From Bin34 sp965219935 (GTDB taxonomy: Bacteria; Chloroflexota; Anaerolineae; Caldilineales; Caldilineaceae), in the NCBI GenBank assembly GCA_965219935.1, contig CBDCOU010000003.1, forward strand, positions 2,046,001 to 2,110,000: DNA of 64,000 nucleotides, in the 5' to 3' direction. This document shows positions 42,931 to 52,074 of the stretch, piece by piece. The translations under genes and the position numbers were made by a program. The notes under the pieces were generated by a model. That model did no database searches and was not told the origin of the DNA. It saw only the letters and a program-made list of their open reading frames with translations. Positions within the stretch are counted from its first letter, which is position 1; the number at the start of each line of letters is the position of its first letter.

Positions 42931-44604
42931 ATGCCTGTACCACGAATCGCGGTTAGAGCCGAGGCTCGTCGGCATCTGGGGAACGGCATCCATGCGATAG
43001 CCGACCTGCTGTCCCCCACTCTGGGACCTGTCGGCGGCGTTGTGGCCAACCAGCCCAACGTCGGACAGAAGACGGAGCTGCTGAACGATTCCTCGACGGC
43101 CGTCCGCCGCATTATTGAAATGGGCACCCCGGACACCGATGTCGGCGCCATGTTCATGCGCGGCATGATTTGGCAGGTGGGCCAGGAAATCGGGGACGGC
43201 GGCACCGTGGCCGCGATCCTGACCCGCACCATCTTCGACGAAAGCCAGCGCCTGATCGCCGCCGGCGAGAGCCCCATCGTCCTGGCCAACGGTATCCGGG
43301 CCGCCACCGAGGATGTGGTTGCCTATCTGAAACAAAGCGCCCAGCCCGTGGAGGACGAGGACCAGCTGTCCCATGTCGCCATGGGCATCATCGACGATCC
43401 GGATCTGGCCCAAGTCCTGGGCGAGATGAGCTACATGCTGGGCCCCGAGGCCCATGTCAACGTCCACAAGTTCGTGGCCCCCTACCTCCAGCAGTACTAC
43501 CACCCCGGAGGCCACTACAAGGCGCAGATTGCGTCGATGCACTTCTACACCGACAAGGCCAACCGCAAGGCCATCATGCCCACGGGCCGCATGGCCCTGG
43601 TGGACAAGCGGCTCGATGACCCGGTGGACATCATCGCCATCCTGCAGGCCGCCCAACAGGCCGGTGCCGAATCCCTGACCATCCTGGCCAACCACTTCAG
43701 CGACCAGATCATCGGCATCCTGATGGCCAACAACCGGCCGCCCGACATGGCCGACTTCGACGAGTCCGCCCTGGAAAAGAAGGACACGAAGGCCAAGCAG
43801 CAGGGCAAGATCCCCATCTCCGCCGCGCAGATGAAGTTTGTCGGCGAGGAACGACGCCTGGGCTACCTGGATTTGGAACTGCTGACCGGTTCCACGATTG
43901 TGGGCAGCGACATCGCCAAGCCGGTCGAGGACATCACCGCGGACGACTTGGGCGTCGTGTTCCGCTCCGAAGTGGACCGGGACAGCATGTACGTCCAGGC
44001 CGCCCACCAGTTCGGGCCCGGGACCCAGGCACGCGTGCGGGAACTGCAGGCCCAACTGGCGGAGATGCCGCTCGATCACGACGACTACGAGATGACGATG
44101 CGACGCGTTTCGGCCCTGACCGGCGGCGTCGGCCAAATCAAAATCGGCGCGGATGCCAAGGTGGAGCGGGAACTGCTGGCGGAACTGACCAAGCGCACCG
44201 TGACCGTGCTGTCCACCGCCCAACGCGGAGGCGTGTTGCCGGGCGCAGCCGCCGGCTATGCCCATGCCTGCGCCAGTGTCGACTTGGACTCCAACCCCGA
44301 ATGGCGGACCGGCAAACAGGTCCTGCTGCGCTCCCTGCCGGCACCGCTCGAGCAGATTCTGCGCAATGCATACGTGGAGAACACGAAGGTCTACCTCGAA
44401 CGCATCTTCGACGCGGGGCCGCGCACTACGTTCGACGCCGTGAAGGGGGAGGTGGTGGATGCCTTCGAACACTCCATCTTCGATGTGGCGGAAACCATGA
44501 TCAGGGTCCTGCAGACCGCGGTCAGCAACGCCATCATGGCCATCACCACGGACACGATCGTGTACCACAAGGAACCGGAACAGTCCTTTTCCCCCAACGA
44601 ATAG
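42931..44604 (+). CDS. Divergent GroEL/Cpn60-like chaperonin
   Basis: The 557-residue protein has the overall chaperonin pattern: LLSPTLGPVGGVVANQ, the ATP-site motif GDGGTVAAILTRTI (GDGTT in typical GroEL), and GGVGQIKIGADAKVERELL and GGVLPGAAAGYAHAC near the C-terminus. It is strongly divergent, lacks the Gly-Gly-Met tail, and no groES gene is adjacent. Unusual sequence EDEDQLSHVAMGIIDDPDLAQ replaces parts of the intermediate domain. It may be a specialised paralogue that folds particular proteins of the operon, or a repurposed one. It heads the long plus-strand run with a BNR-repeat gene 46 bases downstream. Confidence 0.78.
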   Translation: MPVPRIAVRAEARRHLGNGIHAIADLLSPTLGPVGGVVANQPNVGQKTELLNDSSTAVRRIIEMGTPDTDVGAMFMRGMIWQVGQEIGDGGTVAAILTRTIFDESQRLIAAGESPIVLANGIRAATEDVVAYLKQSAQPVEDEDQLSHVAMGIIDDPDLAQVLGEMSYMLGPEAHVNVHKFVAPYLQQYYHPGGHYKAQIASMHFYTDKANRKAIMPTGRMALVDKRLDDPVDIIAILQAAQQAGAESLTILANHFSDQIIGILMANNRPPDMADFDESALEKKDTKAKQQGKIPISAAQMKFVGEERRLGYLDLELLTGSTIVGSDIAKPVEDITADDLGVVFRSEVDRDSMYVQAAHQFGPGTQARVRELQAQLAEMPLDHDDYEMTMRRVSALTGGVGQIKIGADAKVERELLAELTKRTVTVLSTAQRGGVLPGAAAGYAHACASVDLDSNPEWRTGKQVLLRSLPAPLEQILRNAYVENTKVYLERIFDAGPRTTFDAVKGEVVDAFEHSIFDVAETMIRVLQTAVSNAIMAITTDTIVYHKEPEQSFSPNE

Positions 44605-44650
44605 TCCTCGGGGACGCCGGAGCCATTCCAAAAGGGACCACAACATCGCC

Positions 44651-45508
44651 ATGAGCATCATTCTTTCCCTGTCCGAGGCGCACGCCGGCTTTTTCGCCGC
44701 CGGTCCCCAGGGCATGTTCAACGTGGGAGCCGAGGGGAACCTGACGGAAGTCATCCAGCCGGAGAGCCATCTGTACGCCACGGACAGCCTGGACGATCGG
44801 GTGCTGGTGGGCGGCGCTCCGCACGGGGTCGCCTTCAGCCGGGACGGCGGACAGACCTGGCAGGCCGCCTGGATGGACTTCGTGGACAGTCCGGTGGTGG
44901 CCATTGCCGCGGCACCGGATGTGGCCGACTCCCACATCGTGCTCGCAGGCACCGAGGACAAGGGCATCCTGCGCTCCGCCAATCGCGGCGAGGGGTTCTA
45001 CGTGTGCAACTACGGCCTGCGCAGTCTCGCCGTCCTGCACATTTGCTGGGCTCCGCCTTGGCCGCGGGACGCCTGGCCCCGCTGGCGACTGGCCTTCGCC
45101 GGCACGGACGAAGGCTTCTACCGCTCGCCGGCCGCAGGCCGCGGCTGGAAGCGCTGCGAGGGTGCCGAGGGCGCGTTCCAGGTGGCCGCCGTGGACAGCC
45201 GCTTCCACACCACCCACATCGTGCTGGCCGGCACGGAAACCGACGGGCTTTGGTTCTCGGACGATCAGGGCCGCCGCTTCCGCCGCCTTGACGATGCCCC
45301 CGAACAGATCAACGCGCTGACGGCCCTGGCCGGAGGCGGCTTTGTCATGAGCGATGCCGAAACCCTGTGGCATTCCCCCGATGGCCTGAACTGGACACCG
45401 CTGCAGGGCGAGGATCCCTGCCTGGTTCTGCAGGAAGCCGCCGGCAAGGTCTGGGCCGGCAGCCAGGACGGCTTGCGGCAGGTTAATCTCAACGGAACGT
45501 CGGCATGA
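44651..45508 (+). CDS. BNR/Asp-box beta-propeller-like protein
   Basis: This is a 285-residue protein with repeating units of about 45 residues. Each has a pattern like VLAGTEDKGILRSANRGEGFYVC, with one clear Asp-box SRDGGQTW near residue 65 and degenerate ones at SDDQGRRFRR and SPDGLNWTP. This suggests a seven-bladed or smaller beta-propeller of the sialidase/BNR type without catalytic residues. No signal peptide is visible, so it is probably cytoplasmic. Its stop overlaps the SDR start as ATGA. Possibly a partner of the chaperonin-like protein encoded before it. Confidence 0.65.
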   Translation: MSIILSLSEAHAGFFAAGPQGMFNVGAEGNLTEVIQPESHLYATDSLDDRVLVGGAPHGVAFSRDGGQTWQAAWMDFVDSPVVAIAAAPDVADSHIVLAGTEDKGILRSANRGEGFYVCNYGLRSLAVLHICWAPPWPRDAWPRWRLAFAGTDEGFYRSPAAGRGWKRCEGAEGAFQVAAVDSRFHTTHIVLAGTETDGLWFSDDQGRRFRRLDDAPEQINALTALAGGGFVMSDAETLWHSPDGLNWTPLQGEDPCLVLQEAAGKVWAGSQDGLRQVNLNGTSA

Positions 45509-46320
45509 CCCATCCCTTCTCCCTCGAAGGCAGGACCGCCGTCGTCACAGGCGGCACCGGTGTCCTGGGCGGAGCCATGGCCCGGGGGTTGGCCGCAGCC
45601 GGAGCCCGCGTGGGCATCCTGGGTCGCCGCGCCGCCCGTGCCGCAGAGGTGGCCGGGGAGATCGAGGGGACGGGCGGATCCGCATTCGCAATTCCGGCCG
45701 ACGTTCTGGACCGCGACTCGCTGCTCGGGGCCCGCGCGGAGACGCTGAACCGGAGCGGCACGGTCGACATCCTGGTCAACGCGGCCGGCGGCAACGTGCC
45801 CGAGGCCACCGTCTTCGGCGACATTTCCTTCTTTGGGCTGTCGCGGGAGGCCTTTGATCAGGTGGTGGGGCTCAACCTGACCGGCACCCTCCTGCCCACC
45901 CAGATATTCTCCGAGCCCATGACCGACCAGGGCCGGGGATCCATCATCAACATCTCGTCCATGGCGGCCCAGCAGCCGCTGACCCGGGTCATGGGCTATG
46001 CCGCAGCCAAGGCGGCCATTGACAACTTCACCCGGTGGCTGAGCGTGGAACTCGCCCTCAACCACGCGCCGGGCGTCCGCGTGAATGCGATTGCGCCGGG
46101 CTTCTTCGTGGGCGAGCAGAACCGCGCCCTGCTCATGGAGCCGGACGGCTCGCTGACGGCCCGCGGCCAACAGATTGTCGACCACACCCCGATGGGCAGA
46201 TTCGGGGAGCCGGATGAACTGGCCGGCATCGCAGTGTGGCTGGCCGGCGACGCCAGCCGCTTCGTGACGGGCACCGTAATCCCGGTCGACGGCGGCTTCT
46301 CCGCCTATTCAGGGGTCTGA
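45505..46320 (+). CDS. SDR oxidoreductase, mannonate/fructuronate-reductase-like
   Basis: This 271-residue short-chain dehydrogenase has a cofactor site TGGTGVLGGAMARGLA, NAAGG, catalytic Ser in INISSMAA, YAAAKAAI as the Tyr-x3-Lys pair, and VDGGFSAYSGV at the end. The context (UxaE-like epimerase next, enolase-superfamily enzyme and pyruvate kinase downstream) supports a role as fructuronate reductase of the SDR type, making D-mannonate. The SDR fold itself is certain; the substrate is inferred. Confidence 0.8.
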   Translation: MTHPFSLEGRTAVVTGGTGVLGGAMARGLAAAGARVGILGRRAARAAEVAGEIEGTGGSAFAIPADVLDRDSLLGARAETLNRSGTVDILVNAAGGNVPEATVFGDISFFGLSREAFDQVVGLNLTGTLLPTQIFSEPMTDQGRGSIINISSMAAQQPLTRVMGYAAAKAAIDNFTRWLSVELALNHAPGVRVNAIAPGFFVGEQNRALLMEPDGSLTARGQQIVDHTPMGRFGEPDELAGIAVWLAGDASRFVTGTVIPVDGGFSAYSGV

Positions 46321-46420
46321 TTCCCAGCCTGTCCGCACGGTGCCGGTGCGCACCCACCCGATGGATCCCGCGCACGCCCGCGCGCCCCGCTTCAAAGCCG
46401 CCCCAGCGGCCGGAGGCCAT

Positions 46421-47959
46421 ATGACATTCGCATCCGCCTCGACCGAGGCCCTGTGTTCCTGGCTGGCCGAAGCGACATCGCTCGACATCCATTCCGCCTC
46501 GGTCACCATCGACGGCGACGACCTGTTCTTTGTCGGGCGTCGCGGGGTGGATCTGGTGGCCGGGCAGGCCCATGCCCCGGGCTCCGCTCCGATCCTGCAG
46601 GGCCGGACACAGGCCGCGACCGCACCGGATGCCGGCGACTGCCAACTGACCTTGGGCGAGGCCGACCCCGCGAATGCCGCGGCCCTCAGAGCCAGGCTCG
46701 CGTGGCTCCGTCCCATGCCGTGCCAACTGGCGAAGTCGGCGGGAACCGGGGATCGGCTGGGCATTGCCACGCCGGGACACATCGGCGCCTTCGAGGCCGT
46801 CGCCCAAACGGATGCGGACGGCCACACGGTCCATCCGCTCTTCCCCATCCTGGCCCAGCAGTCCATCCGCGAAAACGACCGCACCGGGCGCACGCCGCAG
46901 GAAGTCGTCGACGATGCCATGTGGGGCGTCCTGCAGTGCGGCTGGCAACACGGCTACGGCGCCGACGCGGACCATCTCAAGGAGCCGGCGGACATCGATG
47001 TCTGCCATGCGGCCGGGTTCACCTTCTTCACGATTGATCCGGGCGACCGCGTGGACGACGAGGCCAACACCTGCGACATGGCCACCGTCCAACACAAGGT
47101 GGCGGCCCTGGACTGGGCCGTCCTGGACAGTTCGCCGGCGGACCTGTGCGAGCGGCTGGCGGGCCTGAGCCTGGACTTGGGCGGCCGGTCGGTGACCCTG
47201 AGCGAAGAGGATGTCCTGCGCGCCGCCGGCAAGTACGGCCCCTCGCTGTCCCACACGGTTCGGATGGCGCGCCACCTGGCCGATCTGTGCGGCGACACAC
47301 CCTACGACCTTGAAATGAGCGTCGACGAGACGGCCACCATCACGTCGCTGACAGAACACATCTATATTGGTGCGGAACTGCAGCGGCTGGAGGTGCCGGT
47401 GGTCAGCCTGGCACCCCGCTACACCGGGATGTTCGAGAAGGGCGTGGACTTCATCGGGGACCTGGACGAGTTTGCCCGTTCCTGGGCGGATCACATCGCG
47501 GTGTCGCGGCACTTCGGCCCGTACAAGCTGAGCCTGCACTCCGGCTCGGACAAGTTCAGCATCTACCCGATCGCCGCCGAACTGGGCGGCGACCTGATTC
47601 ATCTCAAGACCGCCGGCACCAGCTACCTGGAGGCCGTGCGCACGATCGGCCACCGGGACCCGGACCTGATGCGCAGCATCCTGGCCTTCGCGGTGGATCG
47701 GTACCCGGAGGATCGCAAGGCCTACCACGTGTCGGCCGAACTCGATCGCATGGATCCGTGGCGGACCATGCCGGACCGCGACCTGCCCTCGGTGCTCAAC
47801 GACTTCCACACCCGGCAGGTACTGCACGTGACCTTCGGCTCGGTCCTCAACGACCCGAAACTGCGCCCGCCCTTCATGGCGACTCTCAGGTCCGGCGCGG
47901 CCAAGTACAATGAACTGCTGATCGCGCACTTCATCAAGCATCTGCAGCCGTTTGTCTGA
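46421..47959 (+). CDS. uxaE: UxaE-like tagaturonate/fructuronate epimerase
   Basis: The 512-residue protein resembles the UxaE family, which interconverts D-tagaturonate and D-fructuronate and lets galacturonate enter the glucuronate branch. Characteristic stretches are GDRLGIATPGHIGAFEAVA, QSIRENDRTGRTPQEVVDDAMWG, ADADHLKEPADIDVCHAAGFTFFTIDPGDRV, and YKLSLHSGSDKFSIYPIAAELGGDLIHLKTAGTSYLEAVR. His and Asp residues in these motifs are probably metal ligands. Start at 46421 with GGAGG seven bases upstream; the frame runs 27 codons further. Neighbours fit a hexuronate pathway. Confidence 0.75.
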   Translation: MTFASASTEALCSWLAEATSLDIHSASVTIDGDDLFFVGRRGVDLVAGQAHAPGSAPILQGRTQAATAPDAGDCQLTLGEADPANAAALRARLAWLRPMPCQLAKSAGTGDRLGIATPGHIGAFEAVAQTDADGHTVHPLFPILAQQSIRENDRTGRTPQEVVDDAMWGVLQCGWQHGYGADADHLKEPADIDVCHAAGFTFFTIDPGDRVDDEANTCDMATVQHKVAALDWAVLDSSPADLCERLAGLSLDLGGRSVTLSEEDVLRAAGKYGPSLSHTVRMARHLADLCGDTPYDLEMSVDETATITSLTEHIYIGAELQRLEVPVVSLAPRYTGMFEKGVDFIGDLDEFARSWADHIAVSRHFGPYKLSLHSGSDKFSIYPIAAELGGDLIHLKTAGTSYLEAVRTIGHRDPDLMRSILAFAVDRYPEDRKAYHVSAELDRMDPWRTMPDRDLPSVLNDFHTRQVLHVTFGSVLNDPKLRPPFMATLRSGAAKYNELLIAHFIKHLQPFV

Positions 47960-48016
47960 CCGGCGCGCCGGCCGCACATCCCTTCGGACCGGCTTCGCCC
48001 CTACCGCCTCCAGCCC

Positions 48017-49006
48017 ATGCCGCATTCCGACGAAACCTTTCTGATCACCGGCTCCTTCGGGTGCATCGGCGCCTGGGTGCTGCGCACCCTGGTGCAGGAC
48101 GGCGCACGCGTCGTTGCCACCGACCTCAGCGACGATCCGGTGCGGCCGGCCCTGGTCATGAGCGAGGAGGAACTGGCTGCGGTCGAATTCCGGCAGCTGG
48201 ACGTCACGGACCGGGACGCCGTCGTGCGCATGGTGGCCGAATCGGGCACCACCCACATCATCCACCTGGCCGGCCTGCAGGTGCCGTTCTGCCGCGCCAA
48301 TCCAACCCTGGGCGCCATGGTCAACGTGGTGGGCACGGTCAACATCTGCGAGGCGGTCAAGGAAGCCGGCGACCGGATCCGGGGCTTCAGCTACGCCAGT
48401 TCCCAGGCCGTCTTCGGTGTCCCGGAGCTCTATCCGGAGAGTCCGGTGCCGGACAGCGCCCGTCTCGTGCCGGATACGCTGTACGGCGTCTACAAGCAGG
48501 CCAACGAGGGCACGCTGCGCGTCTACTGGGAGGAATACGGCATATCCAGTGTCGGCCTGCGACCCTACATCGTCTACGGAGTGGCACGCGATCAGGGCAT
48601 GACATCCGACATTGCCAAGGCCATCCTGGCCGCGGTGGCGGGACGACCCTACACGCTGCGCTTCGACGGACCGGTGGCCCTGCAGCTGGCCGCCGACACC
48701 GCCCGCATCTTCATCGCCTGCGCGCGCAGCGGCCATCGGGGCGCGGCGGCCTGCAACCTGCGCAACGATGTCGTCACCGTGCAGGAGTTCGTTACCGAGC
48801 TGCGGCGCCAGTTTCCGGCGGCCGACCTGTCGTGGACGGACAACAGCCCCCTCCCGTTTCCGCACGACATGGACGTCTCGGGCCTGCGCTCCATATTGGG
48901 CACGGTCCCGCACACGCCCCTGGCACAGGGCATCGCCGACACGGCCGCCCACTTCGGGGAACTGCTGGCCGACAGCCGGATCGATCTGGGACAACTGGAC
49001 GGCTGA
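48017..49006 (+). CDS. NAD-dependent epimerase/dehydratase (extended SDR)
   Basis: This 329-residue extended SDR protein has cofactor loop ITGSFGCIGAWV, active-site Tyr-x3-Lys in YGVYKQANE, ASSQAVFG, and the substrate-side RPYIVYGVARDQGMTSD. Possible roles are uronate dehydrogenase-like or sugar epimerase. It lies in the hexuronate gene run. Confidence 0.8.
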   Translation: MPHSDETFLITGSFGCIGAWVLRTLVQDGARVVATDLSDDPVRPALVMSEEELAAVEFRQLDVTDRDAVVRMVAESGTTHIIHLAGLQVPFCRANPTLGAMVNVVGTVNICEAVKEAGDRIRGFSYASSQAVFGVPELYPESPVPDSARLVPDTLYGVYKQANEGTLRVYWEEYGISSVGLRPYIVYGVARDQGMTSDIAKAILAAVAGRPYTLRFDGPVALQLAADTARIFIACARSGHRGAAACNLRNDVVTVQEFVTELRRQFPAADLSWTDNSPLPFPHDMDVSGLRSILGTVPHTPLAQGIADTAAHFGELLADSRIDLGQLDG

Positions 49007-49036
49007 GCCACGGGCCGGACAGATGCAAACCCGCTC

Positions 49037-50815
49037 ATGAGCGTGCGCCACACCAAGATCGTCTGCACCCTCGGCCCGGCATCCTCGGGTCGGGCTGTCC
49101 TGTCCGACATGATCCGGTCCGGGATGGATGTGGCGCGGGTCAACATGAGCCACGGCACCCACACATCCCATGCCCGCACGATCCGGCTTGTGCGCAGCCT
49201 GGCGGAACAGTTGGGGCGCACTGTCGGCATCATGGCCGACCTCCAGGGCCCCAAGCTGCGCACCGGCGTCATGCAGACCGGCGGGGTCGATTTGAAGGAA
49301 GGCGCCTCCATCACCCTGGACCAGAGCCGCGAGCCCGGTACCGAAAACCGAATCCCGATCCAGGCCGAGGAATTCTTTCGCATGGTGGCCCGGGGCGACC
49401 ACTTCGTGATCGACGACGGGCTGCTGGAGCTGGCCGTCCTCGACATCGCCGGAACCACGATACGGGCCGAGGTTATCCACGGCGGTCTGCTCAGGGACAA
49501 CAAGGGCATCAACCTGCTCAACGACCGGGCCGCCGTCTCCCCCCTGACGGACAAGGACCGCGTGGACCTGGAGTTCGCGGTGCAGCAGGAGGCGGATTGG
49601 ATCGCGCTCAGTTTTGTGCAGGGTCCCGAAAATGTGTCCGAAGTCAAGGGCCTGATGTACGGCCTGCTGCCCACAGGGGCCATGCCGATCCCGGTCATGT
49701 CCAAGATCGAGAAGCCCGGCGCCGTGACGGCCATCGACGACATCATGGAGCTGTCGGACGGCATCATGGTGGCCCGCGGCGATCTGGGCATCGAAACCGG
49801 CCCGGAACGGGTACCGCTCATTCAGAAGGATCTGATCCGCCGCTGCAACCTGGCGGGCATGCCGGTTGTCACGGCCACGCAGATGCTGGAATCGATGATT
49901 CACAATCCGAGGCCGTCCCGCGCCGAAGCCAGCGATGTGGCCAATGCGGTGATCGACGGCACGGACTGCATCATGCTGTCCGGCGAAACCGCCATGGGCC
50001 GCGACCCGGCGCACGTAATTCGCACCATGGCCTCCATCGTGACGGCCGTCGAGGACGAGTTCGCCACCCCGCTGCTCCGGTCCGCAAGCGATGCAAACGA
50101 TCCCGGGGAAGGCATTGCCGATTCCGTGGCCAGGTCCACGGTCCACCTGGTGGACGCCGTGGGCGCCTCCGCCATCCTGACCCCCACGGCCTCCGGCGGC
50201 ACGGCCAAGAACCTGTCCCGTTTCCGGCCGGCCGTGCCGATCATCGCCCTCACGCCCAACCCGCGGGTGCGCAGCATGCTGACGGTCCACCACGGCATCC
50301 AAAGCCTGCCGGCCGAGGATCACGACACATCGGACGAGGTGATCCAGGATGCCATCGACCGCGCCCTGGATTCCGGCCTTGTGGAGGAAGGGGACCGGGT
50401 CGTAATCACCGCGGGCACGGTCATCGGCCAGTCCGGCATGACCAACATGATCACCGTCAGGAGCGCCAGCCGTCCCCTGTTCAAGGGTGTCGGCCAAGGC
50501 AGCAAGCGGGTCATGGGCGCCTGTGTCCAGCTGGCGGAAATCCTGCAAAACGGAATCATCGATCCGCAGGAGTGCATCCTGGTGGCGCCCAAGTTCACGC
50601 CGGAGTGCATCGAGTTCGCGAGCCGCAGCCTGGGCCTGATCACGGGCTGCAGCGCAGAGACCGTCGCGGCCATGCTGCCGGAAGGATGTACGCACGACTG
50701 GCTGGCCATCTACGGTGCCGTGGGCGATTTCTCCCGGGTTGCGGAATGCCGGACCCTGATCATGGACACGATCACCGGGCGGGTGTTCGACCTGGCCCAG
50801 ATCCGGAACATTTGA
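49037..50815 (+). CDS. pyk: Pyruvate kinase with C-terminal extension
   Basis: This is a 592-residue pyruvate kinase, which makes pyruvate and ATP from phosphoenolpyruvate. Motifs are IVCTLGPAS, VARVNMSHG, the catalytic Lys223 and metal-ligand Glu225 (SKIEKPGAV), Asp249 (ARGDLGIE), and QMLESMIHNPRPSRAEASDVANAV. The length exceeds the standard 470, and the last 110 residues form a PEP-utiliser-like domain. That domain lacks the usual phospho-histidine motif and has ITGCSAETVAAM at the site. It could serve as end step of the hexuronate pathway. Starts 30 bases after the epimerase gene. Confidence 0.92.
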   Translation: MSVRHTKIVCTLGPASSGRAVLSDMIRSGMDVARVNMSHGTHTSHARTIRLVRSLAEQLGRTVGIMADLQGPKLRTGVMQTGGVDLKEGASITLDQSREPGTENRIPIQAEEFFRMVARGDHFVIDDGLLELAVLDIAGTTIRAEVIHGGLLRDNKGINLLNDRAAVSPLTDKDRVDLEFAVQQEADWIALSFVQGPENVSEVKGLMYGLLPTGAMPIPVMSKIEKPGAVTAIDDIMELSDGIMVARGDLGIETGPERVPLIQKDLIRRCNLAGMPVVTATQMLESMIHNPRPSRAEASDVANAVIDGTDCIMLSGETAMGRDPAHVIRTMASIVTAVEDEFATPLLRSASDANDPGEGIADSVARSTVHLVDAVGASAILTPTASGGTAKNLSRFRPAVPIIALTPNPRVRSMLTVHHGIQSLPAEDHDTSDEVIQDAIDRALDSGLVEEGDRVVITAGTVIGQSGMTNMITVRSASRPLFKGVGQGSKRVMGACVQLAEILQNGIIDPQECILVAPKFTPECIEFASRSLGLITGCSAETVAAMLPEGCTHDWLAIYGAVGDFSRVAECRTLIMDTITGRVFDLAQIRNI

Positions 50816-50834
50816 GGGCTGCGCGGGCCGGCCC

Positions 50835-52013
50835 ATGCGCATCGAGGCTGTCCACACCTTCGAACTCGGCTGTGCCATCGACGAGCCCTTCGGCTGGTCC
50901 CAGGACTTCATTGATCGGCGCAGCCTGACCCTGGTCCGGCTGGACACCGACAGCGGACTGTCCGGGTGGGGCGAGTGCGGCGCCCCGGGCACCGCCCACC
51001 TGATCCACGAGGTGCTGGCGCAACGGGTGCTGGGCGGAAATCCCATGGACCGCAACACGCTCTGGCAGCGGCAGTTCCATGCCCTGTACAACGGCGGCCT
51101 GACCGGCGGCATCGGGGCCAGTGCCATCAGCGCCCTGGACACGGCCTGCTGGGACCTGGCCGGCAAGGCCTCCCGGCTGCCGGTGCATGCCCTTCTGGGC
51201 GGTGCCCTGCGCGATCGGATCCTGGTCTATGCCACCGGCCTCTACTACGGCCGGCCGGAAGGCGACCCGACCGTCAGGGACAGACTCCACGACGAGGTGC
51301 GCCGCTACCTGGATCAGGGCTTCCTGGGCATGAAGACCAAGGTGGGCGGCCTGTCGCTGTCCGCCGATCTGCGCCGGGTGGCCGGCATCCGGGACGTTGT
51401 CGGACCCGACGTGTTCCTGATGGTGGACGCCAACCAGGCCTACGACGCCGCAGGCGCCATCCGGATTGGCAGGGACCTCAGGGATCTGGCCGTCCACTGG
51501 TTCGAGGAGCCGGTCAACGCCAAGGACATCGAGGCCTACCTGCGGATCCGGCAGGCGGTGCCCGGCCTGCCGCTCGCCGGTGGCGAGGTACTGCGCACGC
51601 GGTTCGAATGCCTGGACTATGTGCGCAGGCAGGCCGTGGACATCCTGCAGCCGGATGTCGGCAACGTGGGCGGCATCACCGAGCAGCACCGCGTCACCCA
51701 GCTGGCCGAAGCCCACGGCGTGCGCGTGCATCCCCATGTCTGGGGCTCGCCCGTGATGGTGGCCGCCTCGCTGCACCTGGCCAGCGTCACGCCGCCCGCG
51801 GCCACATCGGGCACGGCCCATCCCTTCCTGCAGGAACCGGTCATGGAATACGACCGGACGCCGAACCCGCTCCGGGACGATCTGGCCCGCCAGCCGTTCC
51901 GGTTCACGGACGGGCGCGTGCACGTGCCCGAGGGTCCTGGACTGGGTGTGGAGATCAATGAGGACGCGGTGATGCGACACTGCTTCAGACATCAGGCCAC
52001 ACACCTGGACTGA
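50835..52013 (+). CDS. Mandelate racemase/muconate lactonizing enzyme family protein
   Basis: This 392-residue enolase-superfamily enzyme shows a K-x-K motif at 167-169 (MKTKVGG), metal ligands Asp198 (VDANQAYD), Glu224/225 (FEEPV) and Glu251 (AGGEV), QPDVGNVGGIT, and His299/His301 in HPHVWGSP. This combination is that of the mandelate racemase subgroup, including sugar-acid dehydratases such as galactonate or gluconate/mannonate types. Within the hexuronate cluster a dehydratase that makes 2-keto-3-deoxy sugar acid is the best guess. It starts 19 bases after pyruvate kinase. Confidence 0.86.
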   Translation: MRIEAVHTFELGCAIDEPFGWSQDFIDRRSLTLVRLDTDSGLSGWGECGAPGTAHLIHEVLAQRVLGGNPMDRNTLWQRQFHALYNGGLTGGIGASAISALDTACWDLAGKASRLPVHALLGGALRDRILVYATGLYYGRPEGDPTVRDRLHDEVRRYLDQGFLGMKTKVGGLSLSADLRRVAGIRDVVGPDVFLMVDANQAYDAAGAIRIGRDLRDLAVHWFEEPVNAKDIEAYLRIRQAVPGLPLAGGEVLRTRFECLDYVRRQAVDILQPDVGNVGGITEQHRVTQLAEAHGVRVHPHVWGSPVMVAASLHLASVTPPAATSGTAHPFLQEPVMEYDRTPNPLRDDLARQPFRFTDGRVHVPEGPGLGVEINEDAVMRHCFRHQATHLD

Positions 52014-52074
52014 CCAAGGGAACATACGGGCTGCGGCGACGGGATTCACACCACCGGCCCCGGCCTTGACTGGC

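Noticed and set aside
42910..44982. Antisense open frame of 690 codons over the chaperonin
   Set aside because: Shadow frame; chaperonin motifs on the plus strand are decisive.
46133..51166. Antisense open frame of 1677 codons
   Set aside because: It lies opposite five well-recognised genes in the third-position-GC shadow frame, has no domain motif, and is rich in Gly/Arg/Gln/His as expected for shadow translation.
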